A stretch of 64,000 nucleotides of DNA from Leucobacter aridicollis (GTDB lineage Bacteria; Actinomycetota; Actinomycetes; Actinomycetales; Microbacteriaceae), in assembly GCF_024399335.1 (NCBI RefSeq), contig NZ_CP075339.1, positions 1,674,001 to 1,738,000 of the forward strand. The letters are read 5' to 3'. A program made the translations under genes and the position numbers. Positions 19,511 to 28,482 of this stretch are shown here, one piece after another (within the stretch, counting starts at the first letter, position 1; every line of letters starts with the position of its first letter). The notes under the pieces were generated by a model that saw only the letters and a list, made by a program, of their open reading frames with translations, was not told the origin of the DNA and did no database searches.

Positions 19511-20575
19511 ACTGATGATCGGACCTGGCCTGCAATCCTGTCGACCCTTCTCGCTGGAGAAGACCTCAGCGTCTCTCAAGCGGAGTGGGCGATGGCCCGG
19601 TTCATGCGGGGAGAAGCGACCGATGCGCAGGTCGGCGGTTTCCTTGTCGCACTGCAGTCAAAGGGTGCCACCGTCGAGGAGGTCATCGGATTCCGAGACG
19701 CGATTCTCGATGAAGCGCTCCCGATAAATCTGCCCATTATGTCCCTTGACATTGTGGGAACCGGGGGAGACCGCTTCGGCACGGTCAATATTTCTTCAAT
19801 GGCTTCGATCGTCGCGGCTGCCGCCGGCACCCCAGTCGTGAAGCACGGCAACAAGGCCTCGAGCAGCCTGTCGGGCTCGTCCGATGTGTTCACTTCGCTC
19901 GGGGTCAACCTACAGCTCGACCCCGACCAGCTCACACGTGCGTTCAATGATTCAGGCATTGCCTTTGTGCACGCGGCTCGTTTTCTACAGGGGTTTAAGC
20001 ACGTCGCAGCGCCTCGAGCCGAGCTCGGCATCCCCACGGTGTTTAATTTCCTGGGGCCGCTGTGCAACCCTGTGCGCCCCGAGGCTTCAGCGCTTGGCGT
20101 CGCCGACCTTGATCGCGTGCCGACGTTTGTCGGTGTGTTCCGTCTTCGCGGGGCTTCGGCGCTTGTGTTCCGCGGCGATGATGGACTCGATGAGCTCACG
20201 ACGACAGGGCATTCACGCATCTGGGAAGTCAGCCGCGGTGGTCTGACTGAGCACGATCTCGAACCGCGTGATCTTGGAATCCCGCGTGCCGAGATTTCTT
20301 CGCTCATCGGCGGCACTCCCGAAGAAAATGCGGATGTGGTTCGCCGTGTCCTTGGGGGAGAGAAGGGACCAGTGCGCGATATTGTGCTGCTCAACGCCGC
20401 TGCAGGGCTCGTTGCGTTCGACATTGCTTCTCAGCCCGAGTCGATTGAAGTTCCGCTGCTGAAGCGGCTTCGCGAAAAGTTCGAGCTCGCGGAATCTGTC
20501 ATCGATTCAGGAGCGGCCGAGGCAAAACTTGGTGCTTGGGTCACTGCGACCCAGAAGGCTGCCGCAACAGCGTAG
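19508..20575 (+). CDS. trpD: Anthranilate phosphoribosyltransferase
   Basis: The 355-residue enzyme joins anthranilate to PRPP in tryptophan synthesis. PRPP/Mg site GTGGDRFGTVNISS is near residue 85, and KHGNKASSSLSGSSDV, which contacts both substrates, is near residue 113. Length is standard. No trpE, trpG, trpC, trpB or trpA is nearby; its only pathway neighbour is trpF, facing it 27 bases away on the other strand. Confidence 0.95.
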   Translation: MTDDRTWPAILSTLLAGEDLSVSQAEWAMARFMRGEATDAQVGGFLVALQSKGATVEEVIGFRDAILDEALPINLPIMSLDIVGTGGDRFGTVNISSMASIVAAAAGTPVVKHGNKASSSLSGSSDVFTSLGVNLQLDPDQLTRAFNDSGIAFVHAARFLQGFKHVAAPRAELGIPTVFNFLGPLCNPVRPEASALGVADLDRVPTFVGVFRLRGASALVFRGDDGLDELTTTGHSRIWEVSRGGLTEHDLEPRDLGIPRAEISSLIGGTPEENADVVRRVLGGEKGPVRDIVLLNAAAGLVAFDIASQPESIEVPLLKRLREKFELAESVIDSGAAEAKLGAWVTATQKAAATA

Positions 20576-20602
20576 CCACCTGTTGGATCGCCGTCGCCGT
20601 GC

Positions 20603-21214
20603 CTATACAGACCGCGCGGCGGCGATGAAACGTTCGATCAGCTCTGGGCTCTTCTCTCCCGGAGCAATCTCTATGCCGCTTGACACATCGACCCCGCCCG
20701 GCCGAGCTGAGCGGATCGCGTCGGCCACGTTGTCGGGATTGAGGCCCCCGGCGAGGAGCCACGACAGGCCGAGTTCAGCCCCATTGATGAGATTCAGGTC
20801 CCAGCTTTCGCCCGAGCCAGCGACTGCGCTGTCTACGAGCAGTCGCTCCTCGTCGTAGGTGCCTGCGCGAAGCCCCGGGGTCGTCGCGAGGCTTGCCGCA
20901 CGCCAAATACGTGGGTGGAGCGCTCTGGCCTTCGCGAACTCGGGGGCAGAATAGCCGCCATGGAGCTGCAACACATCAAACCCGAGGTTGTTCGCCATCG
21001 CGGCGGCGTCTACGGCGGCCATTTCGCGGACCACGAGTACCGTGTCGATGGCCGGGTTCTCGGTCCGGGCGGCAGCGATGACCGCCGACGCTTCCTCGGG
21101 GGTTGCGTGCCGTGGGCTGGGTTCGCTCATGACAACGCCGATAGCGTCGGCGCCGTGTGAGGCGGCGAGCATCGCATGCTCGGGGGAGCGGAGGCCGCAG
21201 ATCTTCACGTACAT
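20603..21214 (-). CDS. trpF: Phosphoribosylanthranilate isomerase
   Basis: The 203-residue (beta-alpha)8-barrel protein converts phosphoribosylanthranilate to its deoxyribulose isomer, the step after TrpD. It has the N-terminal KICGL motif with the catalytic cysteine (C6), the LQLHG strand near residue 82, the LAGGL phosphate loop near residue 154 and VDVSSGIE near residue 174, all in family order. There is no obvious terminator between it and trpD, so antisense overlap of the two transcripts is likely. Confidence 0.92.
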   Translation of the reverse strand: MYVKICGLRSPEHAMLAASHGADAIGVVMSEPSPRHATPEEASAVIAAARTENPAIDTVLVVREMAAVDAAAMANNLGFDVLQLHGGYSAPEFAKARALHPRIWRAASLATTPGLRAGTYDEERLLVDSAVAGSGESWDLNLINGAELGLSWLLAGGLNPDNVADAIRSARPGGVDVSSGIEIAPGEKSPELIERFIAAARSV

Positions 21215-21226
21215 TCGGCAATTCTA
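21212..21226 (-). promoter_or_regulatory. Leaderless promoter of trpF
   Basis: TAGAAT (reverse strand, 21226-21221) is followed by six bases and the ATG at 21214. Confidence 0.5.
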
Positions 21227-21309
21227 GCTGCCGGCCGTGCGAGTGTGCGGGCGGGTCGCAGGGCACCCCGAGGGGAACCCCGCTCGCTCGCGCGAACTTA
21301 TGTGCGCCC

Positions 21310-23274
21310 CTAGTCTGCATTTCGAGGCTGTGGCTCGTCAGGCTCAGGCGGGTCCGGCTGCTTCTCGCCAACAACAAGGGATGCATCGCCCGAAGCAGTG
21401 TGTGCTGGCCTCTCGGGCCCTTTCGCCTGAATGCGGCCCGGCTCGAGGGTGCGCTGCACGTCCTCAGGAGTCACGCGTTCAATCGGACCTGTGGTCGCAT
21501 CGACATACCAGTCGGTGAGTGCTGGGTCACTACTATCGAAGCCGGCTCCGGCGCCCTCATCGGCGGGAACCTCGCTCGTGCCGAACACGAAATCGTCTCC
21601 ATACTCGTCGATCCCGCGGCGCACGCCCTGAGCGATCGCTGCCCGAGCGTACTTGCGGCGAATGATGTACGGATCCGTCTTGAGGTCGCGTGCCCAGGCG
21701 ACCATGATCCCCATCACGATGAAAGCGAATGGGAGCGCCGACACCACCATGAGCGATTGCAGCCCGGAGAGCGCGTTGCGGCCGCCCGCCAAGAGCAGCG
21801 AGATGGCGATCAGGCTGAGCAGGAGGCCCCACAGGATCGTCACCCACTTGGACGGCTCCGGCCGCCCTCCTTGCGACATTGACGCCATGACGATTGATGC
21901 CGAGTCTGCCGCCGTGACAAAGAACACGACAACCGCGACCATGGCGATCACGGCGGTGACCATGGCGAAGGGGAGCCGTTCGAGCACCCTGAACAACACC
22001 TCCTCGCCCGAGCCGCCGGTCTGCAAATCCTCGCCAGCGAGCGTCATTGAGATTGCAGTGCCGCCGTAGACGACGAACCAGGCGACGACGATCGCTGAAG
22101 GCACGAGCACCACCGTCGTCACAAACTCCCTGAGCGTGCGACCGCGCGAAATCTTCGCGATGAACATCCCAACGAACGGAGTCCACGAGACCCACCATGC
22201 CCAATAGTAGGTGGTCCAGCTCGCGAGAAATTCTGCTGTCTCCGGGCCCTGGTTCGGGTTGCGCGAGAGCATCGTGGGAAGTTGGCCGAGGAACTCGACG
22301 AGCGAAGCGGGAAGAAAATTCAGGATGAAGATTGTCGGGCCGGCGACGAGCACGAACAGTCCGAGCGTGCCGGTGAGGACCATGTTGAGGTTCGAGAGTC
22401 GCCGAATGCCCTTCTTCACGCCCGACACCGCCGACGCGATGAAGAGTGAGGTGAGGATCGCGATAGCGCCGACGAGGAAAGCGTTCCCCATCGGGCCGAG
22501 CCCAGTGACCATACGGAAACCGCTCTCAATTTGCAGCGCGCCGATACCGAGCGAGACCGCAGTGCCAAACAAGGTCACAATGATCGCGAACACGTCGATC
22601 ACGCGGCCCAGCGCCCGGTGGCTGCTCCCCGGAAATACGGGCTCGAAGAGGGCTGAGATGAGTGGCGCGCGTCCGCGGCGATACGCCGAGTAGGCAATAG
22701 CGCCGCCGACCAGTGCATAGAACGCCCAAGCGATCGGTCCCCAGTGAAGCACGGTCTGGGCTAGTGCGGGAAGCGCCGCGTCGGCCGAACCTGGGGGCGC
22801 GTCGATGCCCGGCGCGGGAGTGAGGAAATAGGTGAGTGGCTCGAGGGGACCGTAGAAGAGCAGGCCGATTCCCAGACCTGCTGCGAACAGCATCGACACC
22901 CAAGATGCCGTGGAGAACTCCGGCTCTTCATCGTCTGCACCGAGCCGAATCCCGCCGGTGCGCCCGTAGCCAACGACGAGCATGAAGAGTGCGACGGCGA
23001 CGGCGAGAGCCCCAAACATCCAGCTGAAGTGCTCGGTGACCCACGCGAGTGATGCAGCCCCAACATCAGCGAGGGTCTCCGGCGCTACGAACGCCCAGGC
23101 GATCACCGCGACCGTGAGTGTGAATGTCGTGCCGAGGACAACTTTGTTCGTCGGGAACCCGAGGCCAGTCTGTTCGACGCCGATGCCTGGGAGCAGGCCT
23201 GGGTGGGGAAGTGGTGGTGGCGTGGGTTCCACAATCTTGCGCGAGCGGGAGCCTGGGTGTTGCGAGTCTGGCAT
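21310..23274 (-). CDS. BCCT-family betaine/choline/carnitine transporter
   Basis: The 654-residue sodium- or proton-coupled transporter for quaternary ammonium compatible solutes has twelve helices. The tryptophan-rich family signature WAWWVSWTPFVGMFIAKISRGRT is split over about residues 360-384, and glycine-rich helix 3 is present (AAGLGIGLLFYG). A proline-rich N-terminal tail of about 50 residues and a charged C-terminal tail of about 110 residues resemble the osmosensing tails of BetP-type carriers. ATG 23274 follows an AGGAGA site; an upstream in-frame start is less likely. The substrate, probably glycine betaine, is inferred. Confidence 0.88.
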   Translation of the reverse strand: MPDSQHPGSRSRKIVEPTPPPLPHPGLLPGIGVEQTGLGFPTNKVVLGTTFTLTVAVIAWAFVAPETLADVGAASLAWVTEHFSWMFGALAVAVALFMLVVGYGRTGGIRLGADDEEPEFSTASWVSMLFAAGLGIGLLFYGPLEPLTYFLTPAPGIDAPPGSADAALPALAQTVLHWGPIAWAFYALVGGAIAYSAYRRGRAPLISALFEPVFPGSSHRALGRVIDVFAIIVTLFGTAVSLGIGALQIESGFRMVTGLGPMGNAFLVGAIAILTSLFIASAVSGVKKGIRRLSNLNMVLTGTLGLFVLVAGPTIFILNFLPASLVEFLGQLPTMLSRNPNQGPETAEFLASWTTYYWAWWVSWTPFVGMFIAKISRGRTLREFVTTVVLVPSAIVVAWFVVYGGTAISMTLAGEDLQTGGSGEEVLFRVLERLPFAMVTAVIAMVAVVVFFVTAADSASIVMASMSQGGRPEPSKWVTILWGLLLSLIAISLLLAGGRNALSGLQSLMVVSALPFAFIVMGIMVAWARDLKTDPYIIRRKYARAAIAQGVRRGIDEYGDDFVFGTSEVPADEGAGAGFDSSDPALTDWYVDATTGPIERVTPEDVQRTLEPGRIQAKGPERPAHTASGDASLVVGEKQPDPPEPDEPQPRNAD

Positions 23275-23557
23275 GCTCTGAGTGTCTCCTTTGCTCCGCC
23301 GATGTGGCGGCCGTGGGGTTACATCCCTAAAGCTACTGTTCACCGGCCTCGTTGGATAGGGGCAATCAGTGGATCGCTACCTGTGTCACATGTGCTGCAG
23401 GGCAGGGGTGAATGTGAACAGCAGATGGCTCGTGCGCGTCGGGGCCAGTGCGCCGCGGCGCCCGTGCGAAACTGTGTGCACGTTGGGTGCAATGTCCTGG
23501 AGGCCTGGACAGGCGCTTCGCGTGTGCCCGGGTAGAAAACGGATGGGGAGCTGAGCC

Positions 23558-24868
23558 ATGGCTAAAGCGAGTCGAGCGGTTATCGGTGGACGCCTTCTTT
23601 CGTCGGCAGAGGTATTCGCGGTATTCCTTCGGCTCGGCCTCGTCTCGTTTGGTGGCCCCACCGCACACATCGGCTACTTTCACACGGAGTTCGTCGAGCG
23701 GAGAAGGTGGCTCTCAGCTCACGCGTTTGGCGAGCTCGTCGCGTTGTGTCAAGCGCTGCCGGGCCCGGCCTCGAGTCAGCTCGGCTTCGCGATCGGACTT
23801 CGCAGAGCTGGCGGTGTAGGTGCGTTGGCCGCGTTCGCGGGATTCACGCTGCCCTCGGCCGCGGTGATGATTGTCTTCGCGTATGGTGTGCAAGTCCTGG
23901 AAGGGACGATCTCAGGAGGAATCGTCTCGGGGCTCATGGCTGTATCCGTCGCCGTCGTTGCACATGCAGTTTTGGGTATGGGGCGGAGTTTGATTGTTGG
24001 GTGGGTGGCCGCGGGACTCGCCAGTGTGGTCGCGCTCGTCGCGCTTGTGTGTGGCGGCCTGCTCGGCGAAGGTGGTGCGCTGATCCAGCCGGCGCTCATT
24101 GCCCTAGGCGCGATCGTCGGGACGTTTCTCTTTCGGGGGGTTACGGCGCGGGAAATCGCTCTGTCTGCTGTCGCAGCAGGGCCTGACGAGGAAGTGGCGA
24201 CGCGTCAAAAACTGGGTTCGAGTCGTCGACCTATTCGCGGTGTGGTTTCAGTGGGGGCGGGGATTACCACGCTTATGCTCCTGCTGGTGTTGCTCCTCGC
24301 GGCGCCGGCACTCCATGGAGCCCAGGGGAGCGGGGCGGCGGCCCTCGTCGACACGTTCTCGCGCGCGGGCGCGTTCGTCTTCGGTGGTGGGCACGCCGTA
24401 CTTCCGCTCCTCGAGGCGGGGACCGTCCAGTCGGGCTGGCTCTCGCCCGAGGACTTCCTCGCAGGCTACAGCTTGGCGCAAGCGGTTCCCGGGCCGATGT
24501 TTAGCGTTGCAGCGTACCTGGGGGTACTCGCGGAAGCTGGGCCGGGGGGAGTGGCCGGCGGAGTCATTGCCGTTCTTGCAATTTTCACGCCAGGCTTCCT
24601 GCTGCTTGTTGGCGTACTGCCGTTCTGGGAAGCGCTTCAGCGGCGCCAGCACTTCAGCGCCGCGGTGCGGGGCGCGAGTGTCGCTGTGGTCGGGATCCTT
24701 GCGGCGGCACTCGTTCATCCAGTCGCGACGGGAGGGCTCACGAGTACCTGGACAGTTCTCCTGGCGGTGTTGGCATTTGTGATGCTGTGTGCCAAGGCTC
24801 CGCCATGGAGCGTCGTGCTGCTTGGGGCTGCGGTGGGGCTTGTGACTGCGCTTGGCGGCTTGGTGTGA
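23558..24868 (+). CDS. chrA: Chromate transporter (two-domain ChrA)
   Basis: This 436-residue CHR-family membrane protein exports chromate. The two homologous halves are visible: FGGPTAHIGYFH with a QALPGPASSQ loop in the first (about residues 30-70), and VFGGGHAVLPLLE with QAVPGPMFSVA in the second (about 270-312). ATG 23558 follows a GGGGAG site. No chrB regulator is present. Codon use is less strictly G/C at third positions than in neighbours and both flanking spacers are long and AT-richer, hinting at acquisition. Confidence 0.9.
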   Translation: MAKASRAVIGGRLLSSAEVFAVFLRLGLVSFGGPTAHIGYFHTEFVERRRWLSAHAFGELVALCQALPGPASSQLGFAIGLRRAGGVGALAAFAGFTLPSAAVMIVFAYGVQVLEGTISGGIVSGLMAVSVAVVAHAVLGMGRSLIVGWVAAGLASVVALVALVCGGLLGEGGALIQPALIALGAIVGTFLFRGVTAREIALSAVAAGPDEEVATRQKLGSSRRPIRGVVSVGAGITTLMLLLVLLLAAPALHGAQGSGAAALVDTFSRAGAFVFGGGHAVLPLLEAGTVQSGWLSPEDFLAGYSLAQAVPGPMFSVAAYLGVLAEAGPGGVAGGVIAVLAIFTPGFLLLVGVLPFWEALQRRQHFSAAVRGASVAVVGILAAALVHPVATGGLTSTWTVLLAVLAFVMLCAKAPPWSVVLLGAAVGLVTALGGLV

Positions 24869-25198
24869 CGGGCGTCAGTTGTGAATGCGCGGGCGTTCGC
24901 CCACAGGCACGTTGGAGGGTGGAGATCGACGGAGAGGGCACCCCTCGAATGCATGAGCTGACATAATATAGATTATCGCGGATTATGCGGAGTGGCGTCG
25001 ACGCAGAGCTTTAAGATCCACATTGTGAATGCCGGATCTGCGTCCTCCAGTGATTGATATTGCAGATCTCAGGCCGTGGGCTCGTAGTTTCGGATCCTCG
25101 CTGCACTCAGTCCGCGTACACGAAGTCTCGCGCGCTCACTGTGCCTAGGCTTGCGCGGGCGTGCGTTCGAGCTCACCCATGAGCGCTGTGCGCACACC
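24869..25198. other. 330-bp spacer with no recognisable gene
   Basis: Open frames here are short and lack coding bias. An AT-rich patch at about 24960-24985 holds an imperfect tandem repeat (GATTATCGCG/GATTATGCGG) next to TAATATA-like sequence. No terminator hairpin was found between the convergent chrA and GNAT genes. Confidence 0.4.
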
Positions 25199-25744
25199 TC
25201 ATGCAGGATCTTGAGCCTGCTCTGCATGCCTGTCCAGCCGCGCGGTCCACGAGGGTACGGGTTCACCGGCCCGGCCAGGAATCGCGCCGATCGCCTCGCC
25301 CGTCAGCGTGAAGCCGCTCCGCGCTATCGTGCGAAGCGAGCCAAAGTTTCCGACCCTCGCCTCCCACAGCACCGCTTCCACGTCGGTTCTCGCAAAGGTG
25401 GCGGCTACGACGAGATCCACACAAGCTGACATAATCCCGCGCCCGCGATGCGGTTCCCCCAGCCAGTAACCGAGCATGCCGCTCGGCAACCGTATCCCGA
25501 TCACCCCCAAAACCGGGCCCTCAGGCGTCGTGCGAATCGCCCACGTCCACTCCGAGTTGCTCGCCCAGGCCGCTGGCGCGTACTCGGTGATGAACGACTC
25601 GGCATCGGCGAGCGTGTACGGCCACGGTGTGGCCATGAACTCTTCAAAGATGGGATCTGCGCAGTACCGCGCGACGTCAGGCGCATCGGCTGGTCTCAGC
25701 TCGTTCAGGGTGAGTCCACTCCCCTGCAACACGAAAGGCTCCAC
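25199..25744 (-). CDS. GNAT-family acetyltransferase (RimJ/RimL-like)
   Basis: The 181-residue protein starts with a LRPADAPDVARYCADP-like strand-helix typical of RimJ/RimL-type transferases, and has the acetyl-CoA binding HRGRGIMS loop near residue 118 and VGNFGSLRTIARSGF near residue 142 (the N..S..R...GF signature). RimJ/RimL relatives acetylate ribosomal-protein N termini or small molecules; the substrate is unknown here. GTG 25744 has AAAGGGGG upstream. It follows the PAP2 gene by 6 bases and may belong to that operon. Confidence 0.82.
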   Translation of the reverse strand: MEPFVLQGSGLTLNELRPADAPDVARYCADPIFEEFMATPWPYTLADAESFITEYAPAAWASNSEWTWAIRTTPEGPVLGVIGIRLPSGMLGYWLGEPHRGRGIMSACVDLVVAATFARTDVEAVLWEARVGNFGSLRTIARSGFTLTGEAIGAIPGRAGEPVPSWTARLDRHAEQAQDPA

Positions 25745-25750
25745 GGGTGG

Positions 25751-26569
25751 CTATCCCCCTTTCGGTGAGTGTGCGAGCACCGCGAGCCGCAGCAGCGAGT
25801 GAGCGGCAAGCAGCGACAGGCCAATGCACCCGGACTGGCCGGCGTTGAGCATCATGTCTGTACTGCCAGACTGCCAGGCGAGCAGCGTGAGCACAATGGC
25901 GACACCCGCGGCAAGCCAGCCGGCGAGGGCGAGCCCAACAGACGCGGTGCGAAGCAGCCACACCCCCGGTGGGCGTTGCAGCGGAGTGAGCAAGGTGACA
26001 GCTGCGAAGCCTGCCCCGGCAAGGGCGAGTGCACCGAGCACGTCGCTTGGGCGGTGCCAGCCGAATGCAAGCAGCTGCCAGCTCACAACGCTGAGTAGCA
26101 CCGCTCCCCCGACGGCTGCAATCGCCTGGATACGCCGAGGCAGTGCGAAGACCGCCGCCCCAACTACCGTTGCAAACACTGTCATGTGCCCACTTGGGAA
26201 TGTGTTTTCAGCTGCCAGCGTGAGGAAGTCGGGCCTGCCGAGTACCTCTGATTTCAGGAGCTGCGATGCAACGATCGCGACTGCCGGCACCAGTGTGACC
26301 GTGAGGGCACGCGCGATGCCATGGACCCACAGCGCGACAAGCCCAAGGGCCACGAGCGCGACGCCGATCGAGAACGGTGACACGAGGCTCAGGGGTGCCG
26401 GCGGATGGGTGTTGAACTCAGAACCGGCGAGCACGTGATCCTCGACCGCTTGACCCGTCGAACTCAGCACGCCGAAGATGTAGGCAGCGGCTCCGACGGT
26501 GAGCCAGAACAGCAGGATCCACACGACCCGGAGCCGCCTATGGGCGTTCGACGCAATCGGGATGCTCAC
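25751..26569 (-). CDS. PAP2-superfamily membrane phosphatase
   Basis: The 272-residue protein has about seven predicted helices. Phosphatase motifs are in order: KSEVLGRP (KxxxxxxRP-type) near residue 126, PSGHM near residue 144 and the GWHRPSDVLG motif near residue 186, giving the conserved His and Asp. PAP2 enzymes dephosphorylate lipid phosphates such as phosphatidic acid or undecaprenyl diphosphate; which one is not determinable. GTG 26569 shares four bases with the stop of the RNA methyltransferase gene, so the two are coupled. The last 70 residues add two extra helices. Confidence 0.85.
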   Translation of the reverse strand: MSIPIASNAHRRLRVVWILLFWLTVGAAAYIFGVLSSTGQAVEDHVLAGSEFNTHPPAPLSLVSPFSIGVALVALGLVALWVHGIARALTVTLVPAVAIVASQLLKSEVLGRPDFLTLAAENTFPSGHMTVFATVVGAAVFALPRRIQAIAAVGGAVLLSVVSWQLLAFGWHRPSDVLGALALAGAGFAAVTLLTPLQRPPGVWLLRTASVGLALAGWLAAGVAIVLTLLAWQSGSTDMMLNAGQSGCIGLSLLAAHSLLRLAVLAHSPKGG

Positions 26570-27450
26570 GCGGTGGCTCCGTGATGGAGCCTCGCAGGGG
26601 TGGCGACCTCGGCCCCTGCGGCCGGCCTGCGTCGGGCACGCTGGTCCCCCGTGCGTACCGCCCACATAGCTAGCGCAGCGGCGGTCGCGACGTTCAGCGA
26701 ATCGACTCCGTGTTCCATGGGAATGAGAACAGTTCGAGCGGACGACGCGAGCGCACGTCGTGAAAGCCCTGGGCCCTCGGTGCCGAACATGATTGCGAGG
26801 CGGTCAGGGAGATCCTCAACGAACTCAGCGAGATCCTCGGCGTCGTCCCGCAGGGCGAATGCAGTCAGGTCGTAGCCGAGCTCGCGAAACAGTGGGCCCG
26901 CCTCGCGCCAGTCTGGGAGACGCGCCCACGGAACCTGCAGCACGGCCCCCATGCTCACGCGAACGGCGCGCCTGTAGAGCGGGTCGGCACATCCGGGCGT
27001 GAGCAAGACCGCATCTGCGCCGAGTGCAGCTGCCGACCTGAAGACAGCACCAACGTTTGTATGATCGGCGAGGTCTTCGAGCACGACGACCCGGGACGAA
27101 GCGCGCAGTAGCTCGGCCGGGTCGAGCGGCGCTGGGCGATGCATTGATGCAATTGCCCCACGGTGCATATTGAAGCCTGTGAGCTGTTCGAGCTGTTCGG
27201 GTTTGCCGACGTAGACGGGCACGTCAGGGTAGGCCTCGAGCAGCGGTCCAACCCGCTCGAGCCACTCGGCGACCATGAGAAGCGCGCGGGGTCGATGCCC
27301 GACCCGCACCGCTCGCTCGATTACTTTCGGCGACTCGGCAAGGTAGAGGCCTTCAGCAGGTTCGCGGACGCGCCGGAGCGCGACGTCAGTGAGCTGAGTG
27401 AAATCGGCGAGTTCGGGGGCAGCAATGTCGTCGATATGAACGATTCTCAC
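26566..27450 (-). CDS. TrmH/SpoU-family RNA 2'-O-methyltransferase
   Basis: The 294-residue SPOUT methyltransferase has an N-terminal substrate-binding region (about 1-110). The three SpoU motifs follow: NVGAVFRSAAALG near residue 132, FGTEGPGLS near residue 222 and IPMEHGVDSLNVATAAA near residue 245, which form the trefoil-knot SAM site. The target, tRNA or rRNA ribose, cannot be read from the sequence. It overlaps both neighbours by four bases. Confidence 0.9.
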   Translation of the reverse strand: MRIVHIDDIAAPELADFTQLTDVALRRVREPAEGLYLAESPKVIERAVRVGHRPRALLMVAEWLERVGPLLEAYPDVPVYVGKPEQLEQLTGFNMHRGAIASMHRPAPLDPAELLRASSRVVVLEDLADHTNVGAVFRSAAALGADAVLLTPGCADPLYRRAVRVSMGAVLQVPWARLPDWREAGPLFRELGYDLTAFALRDDAEDLAEFVEDLPDRLAIMFGTEGPGLSRRALASSARTVLIPMEHGVDSLNVATAAALAMWAVRTGDQRARRRPAAGAEVATPARLHHGATA

Positions 27451-28334
27451 GCGGTAGTCTCCGGGGCTGTAGCAGGGGCGGCCTGCAGGAACTGTGCGAT
27501 TCGCGCGACTGTGTCGGCGACCGCCTCGTAGTGCACGAGATGGCCAGTGCCCGGCAAGATGAGGAGCTCTGCGCCAGGAATCATCCTCTGGAGGTCGAGC
27601 TGTTTTGAAAGCGGGGTGATGTCGTCCTTCTCCCCTGCAATGATGAGTGTGGGCATCGCGTACGCTTCGGCGTGTTCAGGCACCGTGTGCGAGACGGAGG
27701 CGCGGAACGCCTCGAGAAGCGTGCGCGAGTCTGAGAACGACGAGAAGTACATGTCATGCTGGTTGTGAATCCAGGCGCGTAGCTCACGGTCGCGAGTCTT
27801 CGCCATGACCTCGCTCATCCCGCGAACGATCAGTTTGTTGCCGAGCAGACTCTTCGCCGCGCGCTCGGGCAGCGCGCTAGCGGCGCGGTAATACGCGATC
27901 GCGAGCTGGGTCAGGGCGGCCTGAGGCCCCTCAAGCGCCGGTGATGAGATCGGATTGATCAGGATCGTGCGGGCTGAGTCAGCGCCCCGAGCGAGCGCTG
28001 AACTCACCACGAGCGAACCGAAAGAGTGTCCGAGAATGATCGCGCCTGCCGGTGCGACTTCTTGACTGAACGCGACGAGCCAATCGCCAAACGCGGCGAG
28101 GTCGTGTGTGCGACCCGGGAGCGCCGGTGTCTCGCCGAAGCCGGGCAGGTCTGGAACATGGAAGGCGAACTGCGGAGCCAAGGCGGCAAGTCCCTCAGCG
28201 ATGCCTTGGAGGCCGTGGTGGTCACCGCGAAACCCATGTACGAGGATGACTGGTTGTCCTGCGGGGTCGCCAAATATCCAGTCTCGGGTATCGACGCCGA
28301 GAGTAGGTATGAGATGGGGCGGGTGTTCTGGCAC
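27447..28334 (-). CDS. Alpha/beta-fold hydrolase
   Basis: The 295-residue protein has the oxyanion HGFRG motif near residue 34, a nucleophile elbow GHSFGS (Ser near residue 104), an acid in AGEKDDITP near residue 233 and the catalytic histidine in GTGHLVHYE near residue 262. The substrate is unknown. The frame is open to a TTG at 28445, but GTG 28334 is preferred: it lies 7 bases after TAGCAT and gives an N terminus beginning just ahead of the hydrolase fold. It heads the operon with the SpoU and PAP2 genes. Confidence 0.85.
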   Translation of the reverse strand: MPEHPPHLIPTLGVDTRDWIFGDPAGQPVILVHGFRGDHHGLQGIAEGLAALAPQFAFHVPDLPGFGETPALPGRTHDLAAFGDWLVAFSQEVAPAGAIILGHSFGSLVVSSALARGADSARTILINPISSPALEGPQAALTQLAIAYYRAASALPERAAKSLLGNKLIVRGMSEVMAKTRDRELRAWIHNQHDMYFSSFSDSRTLLEAFRASVSHTVPEHAEAYAMPTLIIAGEKDDITPLSKQLDLQRMIPGAELLILPGTGHLVHYEAVADTVARIAQFLQAAPATAPETTA

Positions 28335-28347
28335 AGAGTCGATGCTA
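28332..28347 (-). promoter_or_regulatory. Leaderless promoter of the alpha/beta hydrolase gene
   Basis: TAGCAT (reverse strand, 28347-28342), seven bases, then GTG at 28334. This signal decides the start choice. Confidence 0.45.
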
Positions 28348-28452
28348 CCGGGCGCCGGCTGGCACTCTTCTGCACACGCCGAAGGAGCGCGCGCAGCGTC
28401 ACCCGCCTCTCCCGGGGGCGCGTGCGGCTGTCGCGCACGGGGCAAGCCTCGC

Positions 28453-28458
28453 TACTAT
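28453..28458 (+). promoter_or_regulatory. -10 element of the exonuclease gene
   Basis: TACTAT lies 24 bases upstream of GTG 28483. The implied leader of about 18 bases contains GAAAGGA, an ordinary ribosome site. Confidence 0.5.
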
Positions 28459-28482
28459 CGGTACACAGGCGAAAGGATCACA

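Noticed and set aside
24955..24990. AT-rich patch with short repeats, considered as an insertion-sequence end or attachment site
   Set aside because: No partner repeat, target duplication or tRNA-like sequence is visible nearby.
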